A DNA stretch of 41,999 nucleotides from an uncultured Bacteroidota bacterium (GTDB lineage Bacteria; Bacteroidota; Bacteroidia; Chitinophagales; Chitinophagaceae), in the NCBI GenBank assembly GCA_903839875.1, contig CAIMDZ010000053.1, forward strand, positions 1-41,999, given 5' to 3'. The notes beneath the pieces are model-generated. The model ran no database searches. It worked only from the letters and a program-made list of their open reading frames with translations, and was not told the DNA's origin. Below, in pieces: positions 41,904 to 41,999 of the stretch. The translations under genes were made by a program, and so were the position numbers. The number at the start of each line of letters is the position of its first letter. The stretch's first letter is position 1.

Positions 41904-41999
41904 GGGCTTGTCAGGAAATAAGTTGTGCAATAGTGGCGCAGTTATTTTTCTTTTTTTCATCCCGATAGCTATCGGGATACAACGCAGAAAAAATGGAAA
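41904..41999. mobile_element. MITE-like palindromic element, copy 3 (cut by window end)
   Basis: It is preceded by TTA (41901-41903). The interior matches copy 2 closely (GGCGCAGTTATTTTTC against GGCGCAGATATTTTTC, then TTTTTTTCA) and carries the CCCGATAGCTATCGGG palindrome of copy 1 at 41961-41976, followed by ACAACGC and AAAAAATGGAAA as in copy 2. The right arm lies outside the window, so the target duplication cannot be checked. It sits ~90 bases upstream of the T9SS gene. Confidence 0.7.

Overview
The window looks like a chromosomal segment from a member of Bacteroidota, probably near Chitinophagaceae (the family is inference). Four lines of evidence support this. Four secreted proteins or fragments end in type IX secretion (T9SS) C-terminal sorting domains. 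The lipid A genes lpxD, a fused lpxC/fabZ and lpxA sit in one overlapping operon behind an HD-domain gene. Several genes carry the Bacteroidota -7 box TAnnTTTG. Intergenic DNA is AT-rich with many small palindromes.

Layout. 0.2-2.9 kb: an outer-membrane beta-barrel protein, a GlxA-type regulator, and a divergent VOC/DinB pair. 3.0-12.1 kb: two giant paralogous T9SS surface proteins built from 9 and 15 copies of an ~88-residue two-cysteine repeat. 12.3-14.6 kb: a rhomboid protease and a secreted SGNH/PKD/T9SS protein, with a MITE-like element between them. 14.9-20.2 kb: a tRNA-Arg(CCG) gene whose 5' half is duplicated as a 32-bp direct repeat flanking a 5.1-kb AT-rich integrated element. The element carries a tyrosine-integrase relative without catalytic residues, a serine recombinase, a GIY-YIG nuclease and four small unknown genes. 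20.4-24.7 kb: a TMTC-like GT-C/TPR membrane protein, a ParE/RelE-type toxin-antitoxin pair whose toxin is frameshifted, an ABC ATPase and an unknown exported protein. 24.8-29.4 kb: the lipid A operon. 29.5-30.1 kb: a decayed YoeB-type toxin-antitoxin locus whose antitoxin gene is split by a second copy of the MITE-like element. 30.7-37.0 kb: housekeeping and envelope genes (second rhomboid, exported protein, FemAB-like acetyltransferase, FtsX/LolE-type permease, SET protein, SirB1-like protein). 37.3-41.8 kb: topA and a T9SS adhesin-like protein, then a third MITE copy cut by the window end.

How the genes relate. Envelope biogenesis (lpx genes, LolE-type permease, OMP, T9SS cargo) is the main chromosomal theme. 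The notable material is accessory: (i) a tRNA-5'-half-targeted element with paired arm-like sites and a head-to-head GIY-YIG/110-aa gene pair sharing a back-to-back promoter; (ii) a three-copy palindromic element family that duplicates TTA at its targets, with one insertion reconstructable to the base inside an antitoxin gene; (iii) a five-unit super-period in the giant repeat proteins that accounts for most of the length difference between the paralogs. Several gene remnants (HU tail, T9SS tail, second tRNA half) show that the intergenic spaces are old rearrangement sites.
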